From Flavobacterium sp. DG2-3 (GTDB lineage Bacteria; Bacteroidota; Bacteroidia; Flavobacteriales; Flavobacteriaceae): a stretch of 64,000 nt of DNA. The stretch is from the NCBI RefSeq assembly GCF_030730925.1, contig NZ_JAVAMB010000024.1:1-64000 (forward strand), given 5' to 3'. The translations under genes and the position numbers were made by a program. Shown here piece after piece: positions 17,253 to 25,610 of this stretch. Position 1 is the first letter of the stretch. The number at the start of each line of letters is the position of its first letter. A model generated the notes under the pieces. The model saw nothing but the letters and a program-made list of their open reading frames with translations. It ran no database searches and had not been told where the DNA came from.

Positions 17253-17402
17253 GAATCCCCCGCTTTAGATGTGACAAAATACCCGTATTAAGGATAGATT
17301 TACTAGCCTTTCGGTTTAAACTACTCATCATGGCGAGGGATCCGCTTATGTAAACTTTTAAAAGTCTCTAAGTTTTATCCAACGGTATTTTGTCGTTGGC
17401 AA
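17253..17402 (-). ncRNA. Candidate structured leader RNA or sRNA with pseudoknot
   Basis: Three sets of complementary segments are seen on the minus strand. (1) A 5' hairpin with arms CCAACG (17394-17399) and CGTTGG (17379-17384). (2) An 11-base segment GACAAAATACC (17384-17394), which is the loop and 3' edge of that hairpin, is a perfect complement of GGTATTTTGTC (17273-17283). GGATA (17376-17380) / TATCC (17292-17296) extends that pairing. (3) ATCCCTCGC (17333-17341) pairs with GCGGGGGAT (17255-17263), which crosses pairing 2 and so forms a pseudoknot. A CC-GAAA-GG hairpin lies in the middle. The element starts just after a TAATTTTG promoter box and ends 22 bases before the ATG of the 93-aa gene. 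I cannot assign it to a known class; 6S-Flavo and riboswitch families are the ones to test. Confidence 0.6.
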
Positions 17403-17407
17403 ACGTA

Positions 17408-17415
17408 CAAAATTA
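17408..17415 (-). promoter_or_regulatory. Putative -7 box of the structured RNA
   Basis: TAATTTTG on the minus strand fits TAnnTTTG and would place the transcript start at about 17401, right at the first hairpin arm. Confidence 0.5.
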
Positions 17416-17465
17416 AAGCAGTACAAAGAATAAAAAAATAAGATATTTTCTTACAATTTATAATG

Positions 17466-17882
17466 TCAAACTTTCTTTCTCAAATAACCAATAGCCCCAG
17501 TTGACCATAAAGCCAGAAAAATTAAAACAGGCTGAAAAAACAATCGTATTAAACGCGCTTGATCGGTGTCGAGTCCGAAAGCAGAAGTTCCATTTAGGTA
17601 TTGTGCTATATTTCCAGGGAAAACTAAAACGTAAAATAGTGCCAAAACAATTCCAACTTTCACTTTGTATTTGGTTAAAAATACCATTGCCAAACCTAAA
17701 ATAATTTCTACAATGCCAGAAAGTATCACAACCAAATCTTTGTCCATAGGAACCCAATTGGGAACCTGCGCTTGAAAATCGGTTCTCTGAAAAGTAAAAT
17801 GTCCGATAGCAGCTGTTATCATAAACAATCCCAAAAATATTCGAATGAAGTTTTGAAGCTTTGAAGTTTTTATATATTCCAT
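17466..17882 (-). CDS. DoxX family membrane protein
   Basis: This small inner-membrane protein of 138 residues has four hydrophobic helices (about 12-30, 47-68, 73-92 and 108-130). It carries the DoxX-type opening RIFLGLFMITAAIGHFTFQ and the PMDKDLVVILSGIVEIILGLAM segment. DoxX-like proteins are linked to quinone or thiol redox chemistry in some bacteria, but the function of this subgroup is unknown. It stands alone, upstream of the structured RNA on the same strand. Confidence 0.85.
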   Translation of the reverse strand: MEYIKTSKLQNFIRIFLGLFMITAAIGHFTFQRTDFQAQVPNWVPMDKDLVVILSGIVEIILGLAMVFLTKYKVKVGIVLALFYVLVFPGNIAQYLNGTSAFGLDTDQARLIRLFFQPVLIFLALWSTGAIGYLRKKV

Positions 17883-18192
17883 ATCAAGATTAATTTTCTA
17901 AATAAATTTCTATCAAATTTACAGGAAATAAAGTGAGATTTTTTGTATATTTTTAAGAACATTCTTATTTAATATCCATATCAAATTTTAGTATAAACAA
18001 AAAATATTTCATTTTAGTCATCAGAGATTTTGTTTATCAGAAACCATTTTTTCTACGTTTAGACCTCTCTCAAACTATCCAAATTCACGATTTTGTTAAT
18101 TCTTTTCTTAAAAAAAACGACGAACTAAGCAATTTTTCCTACTTAATTATTTAAATTCGCCGCTTAACCAAACCACTAAGCCATTAAACCCA
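17883..18192. other. Gene-free stretch between divergent genes
   Basis: This 310-bp AT-rich stretch separates the divergent DoxX and zinc-motif genes. It should hold both promoters, but I find no convincing TAnnTTTG box, no hairpin and no gene. Confidence 0.5.
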
Positions 18193-18657
18193 ATGACCCT
18201 TTTTAATTTCTTTAGAAGATCTAATATAAAATGCCCCAGATGTCTTGGAAAAAGATTTGTTGATTGGGATGATATTCGCCGTTTAAACCGACAATTAAAA
18301 TGGGTTCCTGCACCATGCGCCTATTGCGATGCAACGGGAAGAGTCCCCAAAGAATTGCTTTCTAAAGTCGCTGTCGACTGTATGTACCTCACCATCGATT
18401 TGCCAGAATCTGTAATCGAAAAAATAAAAGAAGGCGATCACGAAACTGTTGAAAAAGGAAAGCAACGCGAACTTTTTGTAGATCATCTTATACAATACGC
18501 TGAACATCATCACTTCACTCAAAATCTAGATGCAGAAAGTATTGCCAATTTGTACTTAGAGTCCGAAGCCGAAAAAGCTTCTTTTGCTGTAACTAGGCAA
18601 GAATTAATAAAATACATTCAAGGCGTAATCGAATTAAAGAAAACGGTATTACAATAG
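18193..18657 (+). CDS. Small protein with two CxxC zinc motifs (154 aa)
   Basis: The N-terminus has CPRCLGKR (C14, C17) and CAYCDATG (C42, C45), a pair resembling half of a DnaJ-type CxxCxGxG zinc finger. A helical, charged region follows to residue 154. No signal or membrane segment is seen. The family is not one I can name. The zinc motifs suggest nucleic-acid or protein binding. It is a single gene followed by a 740-bp repeat region. Confidence 0.75.
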   Translation: MTLFNFFRRSNIKCPRCLGKRFVDWDDIRRLNRQLKWVPAPCAYCDATGRVPKELLSKVAVDCMYLTIDLPESVIEKIKEGDHETVEKGKQRELFVDHLIQYAEHHHFTQNLDAESIANLYLESEAEKASFAVTRQELIKYIQGVIELKKTVLQ

Positions 18658-19398
18658 CATTTGCAAATCGACTACTAAAATTCTTCAGCCATCTACAAAA
18701 ACAGGTAAAAACACCTATAGCCACCATTTTATTTAGTGGTAATATTGTAGTGAATAATTTTTGTTTCTAAAAAGTTTTCTTGTTGAGAACTTCTTAATTT
18801 TTTGTCACTTTTTTTTGGAACAGAAAGTGGAATTTCAAGTCGCTGGTACCGATTGGAAATTTCACTTTTTTTTATGGTCTGACCGCTTTTTTTTAACGCA
18901 AAGCACGCTAAGGTATTTCTGTTTGGAGCGCGAGCGATATCTAGATATTAAGTTCGCAAAGCTTTGTCGATAATGAACTTTTACATTTTTTCTAACCGCT
19001 AAGAACGCTAAGTTTTCTCTCGCAGATTTAGCAGATCTAACAGATTTTATTTTATCTGCTTAATCTGCAAAATCTGCGAGAAACCATTTTACCACAAAGC
19101 TTTGCGAACTTTTGTATTTTCTCTAACCGCTAAGCACGCAAAGAATTACGCAAAGTTCGCAAAGTTTTTCTCTCGCAGATTTAGCAGATCTAACAGATTT
19201 TATTTTTATCTGCTTAATCTGCAAAATCTGCGGGAAACTATTTTATCACAAAGCTTTGCGAACTTTTTCAGCTTGATCAAGCCTCGCATAAAAAATTCTT
19301 AGCGAACTTTGCGTGCTTAGCGGTTAAAAAAACTTTTCTAAAATCAAATTTCAAAGAGTATTTTTGCTTCTCATAAAAGCCACGAAATAAAAGTCCAA
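18658..19398. repeat. Gene-free block of long imperfect palindromes
   Basis: I find no credible gene in this 741-bp stretch. Two copies of a palindromic unit (CTCGCAGATTTAGCAGAT ... ATCTGCAAAATCTGCGAG) lie at about 19018-19083 and 19170-19236. Around them are CCACAAAGCTTTGCGAACTT (19091 and again near 19238) and a wide inverted pair, AACCGCTAAGCACGCAAAG (19126-19144) against CTTTGCGTGCTTAGCGGTT (19307-19325). Open frames here (for example around 19102-19302) encode only the repeat and are rejected. Confidence 0.8.
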
Positions 19399-20646
19399 AT
19401 GACTAGAGAACATTATATTCCGTTTAACAAAGAATTTTTACTGGAACAGCAAATTGCTGCTTTTGCTGAGAATCCTAAAAAGGTTACTGATTTTAAGAAG
19501 CTGTTCGAAATTATCGAACACTATTATCATTACGAATCTTTTAATCTTAATCGAAATCTAAAACAGCATTACGCGCTCTACGATCCAGATTTAAGCGAAA
19601 AAGAACGCGAGCAGTTTATCAATAAAAGCGATTTTCCTGTTTTTAAGGAAACTTTGCTGAAAGTTTTAGAACGTGGCAATTATTACAGAATCAACCAAGA
19701 AGCTTTAAACGAAGCCTTCCATGAATCTGATTTGGTCGGACTGCATCTTTCTATCGATTTTAATGCTTTTAAAGATTACGAACTTTACGCGCGCGGGCAT
19801 CATAAAGCAAAAGAAAAAGTCAAAAAATACTTTTTCTGGACCAAAGAAGTCGAGATTGAATATTACGACCGAGTTCTGATTTACCTGAATTACAGCGAAG
19901 CCGATTATTTTAAGCAGAAGAAAGTCAAATTAGGAAAAATGCCAATCGATCCAGGTTCTATCGCTTTGAAAATTTTTAAGCGCGTTCCTAAAAACGATCT
20001 CGAAACGGTTTTTCCAAATGCCATTCCGAGAATGTCTTTAAAAGACAAATTATTGCTTTGGGTTCCCGGTGTTTTTGGTGGACTTTCGTTATTAAGTGCC
20101 AAAGTGATTCCGGCTTTGATTAATATGTATGAAGCGTATCAAACTGGCGAAACCATCGATTTATTAAACAGTAAAACTTCCTTAAATCAAGGTTTAATTG
20201 CGTTGGGAATCTTAGGAGCGTACTGCTTTCGCCAGTACAATAATTTCATAAACAAAAAAATTCGCTATTCTAAAACGCTTTCAGACAGTTTGTATTTTAA
20301 GAATGTCGGAAACAACAGTGGTGCGTTTTATTCTCTTCTAAATTCTTCTGAAGAAGAAGCTTTAAAAGAAACCATTCTGGCTTATACTTTTTTACACGAA
20401 AGTGAAAAATCTTTAACCGCCGACGAGCTAGACCATCAAATAGAATCTTGGTTTAAAACAAAATTAAATACCGATTTGGATTTTGATGTAAACGATGCTT
20501 TATTAAAACTAAAAAGCATTGGATTAGGAACAGAAACTGATGGAAAATGGAATGTTGTCCCGCTTGATGACGCACTTGTTGCCATTGACGAATTATGGGA
20601 CAACGTTTTTCAGTACAGTCAGAAAGCCAATTCTTTAAAATATTAA
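19399..20646 (+). CDS. TMEM143/DUF3754 family protein
   Basis: The 415 residues fit the DUF3754 (TMEM143-like) family. They have a long soluble N-terminal part with EHYIPFNKEFLLEQ at the start and KEVEIEYYDRVLIYLNY near 152-168. Two adjacent hydrophobic helices follow (about 222-245 and 265-283), then a C-terminal helical domain with a winged-helix-like stretch (SLTADELDHQIESWF). It is probably an inner-membrane protein. Its function is unknown in bacteria. A DUF2199 gene follows three bases later, so the two are probably one transcript. Confidence 0.85.
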   Translation: MTREHYIPFNKEFLLEQQIAAFAENPKKVTDFKKLFEIIEHYYHYESFNLNRNLKQHYALYDPDLSEKEREQFINKSDFPVFKETLLKVLERGNYYRINQEALNEAFHESDLVGLHLSIDFNAFKDYELYARGHHKAKEKVKKYFFWTKEVEIEYYDRVLIYLNYSEADYFKQKKVKLGKMPIDPGSIALKIFKRVPKNDLETVFPNAIPRMSLKDKLLLWVPGVFGGLSLLSAKVIPALINMYEAYQTGETIDLLNSKTSLNQGLIALGILGAYCFRQYNNFINKKIRYSKTLSDSLYFKNVGNNSGAFYSLLNSSEEEALKETILAYTFLHESEKSLTADELDHQIESWFKTKLNTDLDFDVNDALLKLKSIGLGTETDGKWNVVPLDDALVAIDELWDNVFQYSQKANSLKY

Positions 20647-20649
20647 ATA

Positions 20650-21165
20650 ATGTATACTTACAAATGTTCTTGCTGCGGAGAAGTTTTTGACCAAATACCA
20701 TTGTGCTTTGGCAGTCAATTTCCTGCTTATTATTTTACCATTCCCCCAGAAGAAAGAGAACAAAGAATTGAATACGGCGGAAGTTGGTGTTATATCGATG
20801 AAGAACATTTTTTTCATCGTGGCAGATTAACGATTCCGATTATAGATTACCACGAAGATTTGGTTTTTAATGTATGGACTACCATAAGCGAAGATAATTT
20901 CTGTCTGCGAATGGATTTATGGGAAGATCCAAACCGAGTAAATCAGGAACCTTATTTTGGCTGGATGCAGACCAATGTTCCCACTTATGGCGAAACTTTG
21001 TCATTAAAATCAATGGCAATTGAACAAGGCTTGGATTTAATTCCTGAAATAAAAATGATTGAGGAAAATCACCCGCTAACAATAGATCAGGAAAACGGAA
21101 TTACACTCGAAAAAGCGATTTCTATTGTTGATGAAATAATGAAAATACAGCACGGTAAAACCTAA
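20650..21165 (+). CDS. DUF2199 domain-containing protein
   Basis: The 171 residues begin with a zinc-ribbon-like CSCCGEVFDQIP (C6, C8, C9), followed by FTIPPEERE and SSWCYIDEEHFFHRGRL-type sequence (here GGSWCYIDEEHFFHRGRL), which mark DUF2199. The molecular function is unknown. Start ATG lies three bases after the upstream stop codon. Confidence 0.9.
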   Translation: MYTYKCSCCGEVFDQIPLCFGSQFPAYYFTIPPEEREQRIEYGGSWCYIDEEHFFHRGRLTIPIIDYHEDLVFNVWTTISEDNFCLRMDLWEDPNRVNQEPYFGWMQTNVPTYGETLSLKSMAIEQGLDLIPEIKMIEENHPLTIDQENGITLEKAISIVDEIMKIQHGKT

Positions 21166-21211
21166 AAGAAATTTTATTAGATTTACGCAACTAACCTTAA
21201 AACCACAAAAA

Positions 21212-21676
21212 ATGAGAACATTAGACCAATGGTTTGCAGAATATGCCGTAAGTCATCAGAACCCCAAAAACAAAGCGATACATTATATTTGTGTTCCTGC
21301 AATTTACTTTTCGATCGTTGGTTTACTTATGAGTATTCCGAGTGCGATAATTTCAAATACACTTCAATTAAACGCTCCTATAATTGAAAACTGGGCTTTT
21401 CTCGTTTTGCTTTTTGTTCTTATTTTCTACATACGTTTATCCATTTCGATGGCTATTAAAATTGCTATTTTTTCTATTCTCTGTTTAATTGTCAATTATT
21501 ACATCTCGCAATTTGTTCCGTTATGGGTTTTCTCGCTTGGCGTTTTTGCGTTGGCTTGGATCGGACAATTTTACGGTCATAATATTGAAGGTAAAAAGCC
21601 TTCTTTCTTAAAAGATCTTCAGTTTTTATTAATTGGCCCAGCTTGGGTTGTTGAGAATTTGTTTTCGAAGAAATAA
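21212..21676 (+). CDS. Mpo1-like / DUF962 membrane protein
   Basis: The 154 residues match the DUF962 family, whose yeast member Mpo1 is a dioxygenase of 2-hydroxy fatty acid alpha-oxidation. The N-terminal family motif is present (WFAEYAVSHQNPKNKAIHYICVP), including conserved His15 and His24. A second His lies in IGQFYGHNIEGKKPSF. Four hydrophobic helices place it in the inner membrane. Activity in this organism is inference from the family. Confidence 0.87.
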   Translation: MRTLDQWFAEYAVSHQNPKNKAIHYICVPAIYFSIVGLLMSIPSAIISNTLQLNAPIIENWAFLVLLFVLIFYIRLSISMAIKIAIFSILCLIVNYYISQFVPLWVFSLGVFALAWIGQFYGHNIEGKKPSFLKDLQFLLIGPAWVVENLFSKK

Positions 21677-21784
21677 ATGGTTTCATTCCAAAAATATTTT
21701 GCCCAGTCTTGACGAACAATTAAAATAAGGATTCTCTTATTTTTTAAAATAAAAATGTATTTTTGATTTACCAAAACTAAATTT

Positions 21785-22294
21785 ATGATACAGTTAATCT
21801 GGGGAATACTAAACGTTACATTGTTTTTAGGGCTCTTTGTTTTTTCTGCAAAAAAAGCAGCAGAAATTCGTCAAAAAGTGGGCTTACCTGTTGCAATTCT
21901 TTTTTCTTTTTTTGCTTTATCTTTTGTTACGAGACCGAACAATGAAGAAAAAGATAAAAAATTTGAATTTGAAAACAGAGAGACAAAAACGCAGTCTTCA
22001 AATCGTGACACGTTTATTTCAGACATTATTCTTGAAGATGATGTGTGCAGCAAATTTAAATTGAACGCAATTACTGATGGCGAAAATGTGCGTTCAGCAT
22101 TAATTAGAAGAACTGGTTTTCTTAGTGGAACAGAATGGTCGACATTATACATCGATATCAATAAAACAGAAAAGAAAGGTGTTTTTCAGTATCATGTTGG
22201 AGGAACTAAAAGATGGAGCATTCTTGGAATTGATCTATATCAAGAATATAAAGAATTTGAAGGAATGAAAGAATTTAAACGAACTTCGTTTTAA
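21785..22294 (+). CDS. Hypothetical membrane-anchored protein (169 aa)
   Basis: I do not recognise the family. Two hydrophobic helices open the protein (about 4-22 and 36-50), separated by a short charged turn. A soluble domain of about 115 residues with alternating strands (KLNAITDGENVRSALIRRTGF, ...WSTLYIDINKTEKKG) faces one side. It stands between the Mpo1-like gene and a lipoprotein gene and is followed by a likely terminator. Confidence 0.65.
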   Translation: MIQLIWGILNVTLFLGLFVFSAKKAAEIRQKVGLPVAILFSFFALSFVTRPNNEEKDKKFEFENRETKTQSSNRDTFISDIILEDDVCSKFKLNAITDGENVRSALIRRTGFLSGTEWSTLYIDINKTEKKGVFQYHVGGTKRWSILGIDLYQEYKEFEGMKEFKRTSF

Positions 22295-22318
22295 CTTTCT
22301 TTAAAGTCAGCAGTATAA

Positions 22319-22365
22319 AATAAGGACAAACGAAGATTTTTATCTTTTTTGTCCTTTATTATTTT
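22319..22365 (+). terminator. Probable terminator after the 169-aa gene
   Basis: The arms AAGGACAAA (22322) and TTTGTCCTT (22348) form a stem followed by a T/A-rich stretch. Confidence 0.6.
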
Positions 22366-22403
22366 AAAAACATTTTGAAGCAGCTTATAAATTTAATCTA
22401 TAA

Positions 22404-23264
22404 ATGAGAAAATCCATTATTACAATTACGGCTCTAGTTTTACTTTCTTCGTGCAAACAAACGGAGAATAAAAGTCTTGCCGACAAAACAGAAGTAAAGA
22501 AAGACAGTACTAAAGTTCAAAATTCTGTACAAACAGCATCATCAGATTCTGACTTGCTTCAATTATTTACTAAAAGGAAAAATGAAGTGGTGCTTCAATT
22601 AAAATCATTGCCTAATAAAGAAGCTGCCAACGCTTTATATGAAAAATATTTTGAACAAAACGGCAATTTATTACAGCAAATAGCTGGAAAAGAAACTGGA
22701 ATATTAGAGAAATTTTATAATGAAGACGAAGCCGACAAAAAAGCAGTAGAGCTTTTAGGGGAAAACCTTTCTAAACATCAATTGCGCTATTGGGAAATTG
22801 GAGAAGGATATGTTGAAATTGAGCCCCTACCCGATTTCTATTACAAGATTTTTAAAGATTATGTGACAGACGATTATAAGGACTATTTGCAATTAAAGAG
22901 TGAAGAAAACAAAACGCTCTATTCTGCAGATGCGGGACTTGCTATATCTTTTAAAGATTTGGGCGACAGAATAATTTCTTGGGAAAATTTTATGGCTAAA
23001 TATCCGAATTCGAAATTAAATCCATCTGTAAAAGAAGAATACAAAAATTATCAAATGGATTATCTAATAGGTCAGGATAATACGCCAACTAGAGAACGAG
23101 CAACAGAAGAAAGCTACATTTATCCAGAGAACATTCAGGAGTTTAACCGTTTTCTAAAAAAACATCCGAAAAGTGCTACTGCTCCTTTGGTTCATTTGTT
23201 TATGGAAAACTTTAAGAACGAGAATATTATTGATGTTTTAAGAGCAGAACAGGATAAAGTGTAA
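22404..23264 (+). CDS. Hypothetical lipoprotein (286 aa)
   Basis: The signal ends in a lipobox, LVLLSSC (Cys17), so the protein is probably outer- or inner-membrane anchored. The rest is helical and rich in Lys/Glu with no motif that I can name. The segment NSKLNPSVKEEYKNYQMDYL, and the later NIQEFNRFLKKHPKSATAPLV, look like half-TPR helices. A 59-aa membrane protein gene follows 43 bp downstream. Confidence 0.7.
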   Translation: MRKSIITITALVLLSSCKQTENKSLADKTEVKKDSTKVQNSVQTASSDSDLLQLFTKRKNEVVLQLKSLPNKEAANALYEKYFEQNGNLLQQIAGKETGILEKFYNEDEADKKAVELLGENLSKHQLRYWEIGEGYVEIEPLPDFYYKIFKDYVTDDYKDYLQLKSEENKTLYSADAGLAISFKDLGDRIISWENFMAKYPNSKLNPSVKEEYKNYQMDYLIGQDNTPTRERATEESYIYPENIQEFNRFLKKHPKSATAPLVHLFMENFKNENIIDVLRAEQDKV

Positions 23265-23307
23265 ATAACTAAATCGAAATTTTTAATTAACTATTAATAC
23301 TAAAATC

Positions 23308-23487
23308 ATGGAAAATAAAAAACCGATTACATTTGTTTTTTGGATTATCGCAATCATTTTGGGCGTAGTCTTATTTAAGCAATTTGATTTTCAAAGTTTA
23401 AAATTTGAAAATCCTGCATTGGCAGTTATCTATATTGTGGTGTTTGTATTTTCAGTTTATTACATCATTAGAAATTCTAAAAAGTAG
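23308..23487 (+). CDS. Small two-helix membrane protein (59 aa)
   Basis: This short gene starts at ATG 23308 and ends at TAG 23487. The translation has two hydrophobic helices (about residues 8-22, ITFVFWIIAIILGVVLF, and 38-54, AVIYIVVFVFSVYYII) and a basic C-terminal tail (RNSKK). No family is recognised. The coding look (a clean pair of helices, positive-inside tail) and the spacing between two genes of the same strand support it. Confidence 0.6.
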   Translation: MENKKPITFVFWIIAIILGVVLFKQFDFQSLKFENPALAVIYIVVFVFSVYYIIRNSKK

Positions 23488-23551
23488 ATAAAATAAGATT
23501 CGAATTTCGTCACATTGAAGTTATAAAAACAACTACTAAATCCTTTATGAT

Positions 23552-24145
23552 ATGAGAAAAATAATTGTTTTATCGATGTTGTCATTAGATGGAGTAATGC
23601 AAGCTCCTGGAGGACCTGAAGAAGACCGATCTCAAGGTTTCAAATTTGGAGGATGGACTGTGCCGTATGGTGATGAAACCTATGATAAGGCTGTACAGAA
23701 AGAATTGCAGCCCGCAGATTATCTTTTGGGAAGAAAAACATTTGAAATTTGGGAAAATTACTGGCCTGACCATGCCGAATTTTGGCCGAGTATTAATGAT
23801 GGAAACAAATATGTTCTTTCTAAAACCCGAGAAAAATCAGATTGGAAAAATTCTATTTTTATCGAAAGCCTAGATGAAATAAAGAAGCTTAAAAATTCTG
23901 AAGGCAAAGACATTCACGTTTGGGGAAGCAGCCAACTTATTCATCTTTTATTAAAAAATGATTTGGTTGACGAACTTCGATTAAAAATTCATCCTCTATT
24001 GCTAGGAAAAGGAAAAAAGCTTTTTGATGATAATGCAAATCCGTCATCTTTTATTTTGACAGATAGTACCATTACTTCAACCGGAGTAATTTTAGCCAAT
24101 TACATACGAGATGGAGAAGTTAAGACTGGAAATGCTATTGTTTGA
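23552..24145 (+). CDS. RibD C-terminal / dihydrofolate-reductase-like protein
   Basis: The 197 residues have the RibD_C/DHFR-like fold of NAD(P)H-dependent reductases. It shows MLSLDGVMQAPGGPEED at the start, DYLLGRKTFEIWENYWP near 53, the nucleotide-loop region DIHVWGSSQLIHLLL near 126, and LLLGKGKKLFD near 154. Stand-alone members are common in Bacteroidota and their substrates are mostly unknown. Folate or flavin precursors are possible. Confidence 0.87.
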   Translation: MRKIIVLSMLSLDGVMQAPGGPEEDRSQGFKFGGWTVPYGDETYDKAVQKELQPADYLLGRKTFEIWENYWPDHAEFWPSINDGNKYVLSKTREKSDWKNSIFIESLDEIKKLKNSEGKDIHVWGSSQLIHLLLKNDLVDELRLKIHPLLLGKGKKLFDDNANPSSFILTDSTITSTGVILANYIRDGEVKTGNAIV

Positions 24146-24322
24146 TTTAAGTCTGTTTGGTGATTTATGAAATAAAATTCTATTGTTGAAAATAAAAACT
24201 TTGACGTCAGACATATATACCACATTTGACGTTACTATTCTCATGCTCTCAAAGATTTACACCAATTAATCTAAGGCAAAAGCCAAAATTTATCATAAAA
24301 AATAATCCAAAAAAATTATAGA

Positions 24323-24883
24323 ATGGAATTGAATTTTAAAGATTTTCCTAAACTAATTACTGAAAGATTACTATTAAGAAATATTGAAAACACTGATGTT
24401 GTTTTAATTCATAAATTACATTCTGATGCCATGGTAAATGCTTTTGTTGGAAGAGAGAATTCATCAAACTTAAAAAAAGCAGAAGAATACATCATTAAAA
24501 TACAAAATTTAGTAGCGAAAAATGAATGCATTTATTGGGTTATAACGGAAAAAGGAAATAACGATCTAATTGGTTCAATTTGTTTATGGAATTTTGATAT
24601 TGAAAATGAAATTGTAGAAATAGGATATGAAATGTTGAGTGAATTTCAAGGTAAAGGCATAATGACCGAAGCAATCAAAAAAATTATTGAATATACCTTT
24701 GAAAAAATAAAAGCAAAAATAATAACTGCTTTTCCGTCTTCTGACAATGTTAATTCCGTATCAATATTAAAAAAATTGAACTTTGAATTGGAGAATGAAA
24801 AGTATAATAATAAGCATGAGAACATCAAAAATCTGGTAACTTATACTTTGAGGAATAATCAAACAGAAAACAGAAATAAATGA
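24323..24883 (+). CDS. GNAT family N-acetyltransferase (RimJ/RimL-like)
   Basis: The 186 residues fit the Acetyltransf_3 type: ITERLLLRNIENTDVVLIHKLH at the N-terminus, IGSICLWNF near 88, the acetyl-CoA loop EFQGKGIMTEAIKKII near 110-125, and NVNSVSILKKLNFE near 145. It may acetylate a protein N-terminus or a small molecule. Its stop codon overlaps the ATG of the next gene (ATGA), so the two form an operon. The DNA is more AT-rich than that of neighbours such as the RibD-like gene. Confidence 0.88.
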   Translation: MELNFKDFPKLITERLLLRNIENTDVVLIHKLHSDAMVNAFVGRENSSNLKKAEEYIIKIQNLVAKNECIYWVITEKGNNDLIGSICLWNFDIENEIVEIGYEMLSEFQGKGIMTEAIKKIIEYTFEKIKAKIITAFPSSDNVNSVSILKKLNFELENEKYNNKHENIKNLVTYTLRNNQTENRNK

Positions 24884-25275
24884 TTACTATAAATCAAAAC
24901 GATATAGAAAATTCTAAAAAAAGAAATATAATACTTACCATTTTACTCTCAATATTTCTAATAGCCGATTTCTATACTTTGAAAACAATTTTAGATTCAA
25001 ACCCGAATAATGATTTAATCGATCTTAGCGAAAAATTAAATTATTTTTATGTCATCTTTACAATACTAGATTTGTTGTTTACATTTTTTCTTTTTAAATG
25101 GAAAAAATGGGCTTTTTGGGGAACTTTCACAATTAGTATTTTAACCTTTCTGCTTAATTTATATGTTGGGGTAGAAATAATTACATCTCTTTTTGGATTA
25201 GCAGGAGTAATACTTTTATATGCTTTACTTCAATTAAGATCTAAAAATGTTTCAGGTTGGAAAAATCTAGAATAA
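24880..25275 (+). CDS. Hypothetical four-helix membrane protein (131 aa)
   Basis: No family is recognised. Four hydrophobic segments are visible (about 17-35, 55-72, 77-95 and 100-118), with WKKWAFWGTF between the second and third. Translation starts inside the acetyltransferase stop (ATGA), which points to coupled translation. A terminator follows. Confidence 0.7.
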   Translation: MITINQNDIENSKKRNIILTILLSIFLIADFYTLKTILDSNPNNDLIDLSEKLNYFYVIFTILDLLFTFFLFKWKKWAFWGTFTISILTFLLNLYVGVEIITSLFGLAGVILLYALLQLRSKNVSGWKNLE

Positions 25276-25300
25276 AAACTACCTACTCATAACAGCTAAA

Positions 25301-25335
25301 AAAAAGCCTGAGAATCTACATTCTCAGGCTCTTAA
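25301..25335. terminator. Terminator shared by the membrane gene and a lost tRNA
   Basis: The stem GCCTGAGAA / TTCTCAGGC is flanked by an A run on the left and CTTAAAAT on the right. It stands just beyond a tRNA 3'-end remnant exactly as the hairpin GCCTGCAAA / TTTGCAGGC (26557-26582) stands beyond the intact tRNA-Arg. Confidence 0.75.
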
Positions 25336-25344
25336 AATATATAG

Positions 25345-25375
25345 TGACCTTGACGGTACAGAATTCGAACCAATT
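25345..25375 (-). pseudogene. Degenerate tRNA 3'-end remnant 1
   Basis: On the minus strand TTGGTTCGAATTCTG and CAAGGTCACTA look like a T-loop and acceptor 3' end. The 5' half of a tRNA is missing. A similar copy lies at 26466 and an intact tRNA-Arg ends at 26598. Confidence 0.55.
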
Positions 25376-25610
25376 AGCGGAAGATTTAAAGATTTTGAAT
25401 GAAACTCATCTTTAATTTATCTGTTGTGCTGTGAGTAGGTTCATGGCTTGTATGTCATTATACCAAGACATTTTCATCATTGAACTAGCCCTGTTAAGTA
25501 TGCCTACGTTTGACTAATATCATATACTTTTTAGATTCATTAAAAATATCTAATAGCCATTAATATTGAGTGATTTTGTTTTCATGTGCCGGCTCTAAAC
25601 TAATTTGATG
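25376..25610. other. Gene-free stretch downstream of the tRNA remnant
   Basis: This AT-rich stretch lies between the remnant and the end of the minus-strand 219-aa gene. I see no gene, strong hairpin or promoter in it. Confidence 0.5.

Noticed and set aside
17253..17402. Hammerhead ribozyme in the structured RNA
   Set aside because: UGAUGAG and CGAAAG are present, but the helices around them do not fit a hammerhead core.
18761..19302. Two small frames in the palindrome block (18761-18973, 19102-19302)
   Set aside because: They consist of repeat translation only, such as AKHAKNYAKFAKFF.
25345..25375. Functional tRNA at remnant 1
   Set aside because: Only a T-arm and acceptor-like end are found; no D-arm or anticodon arm can be drawn.
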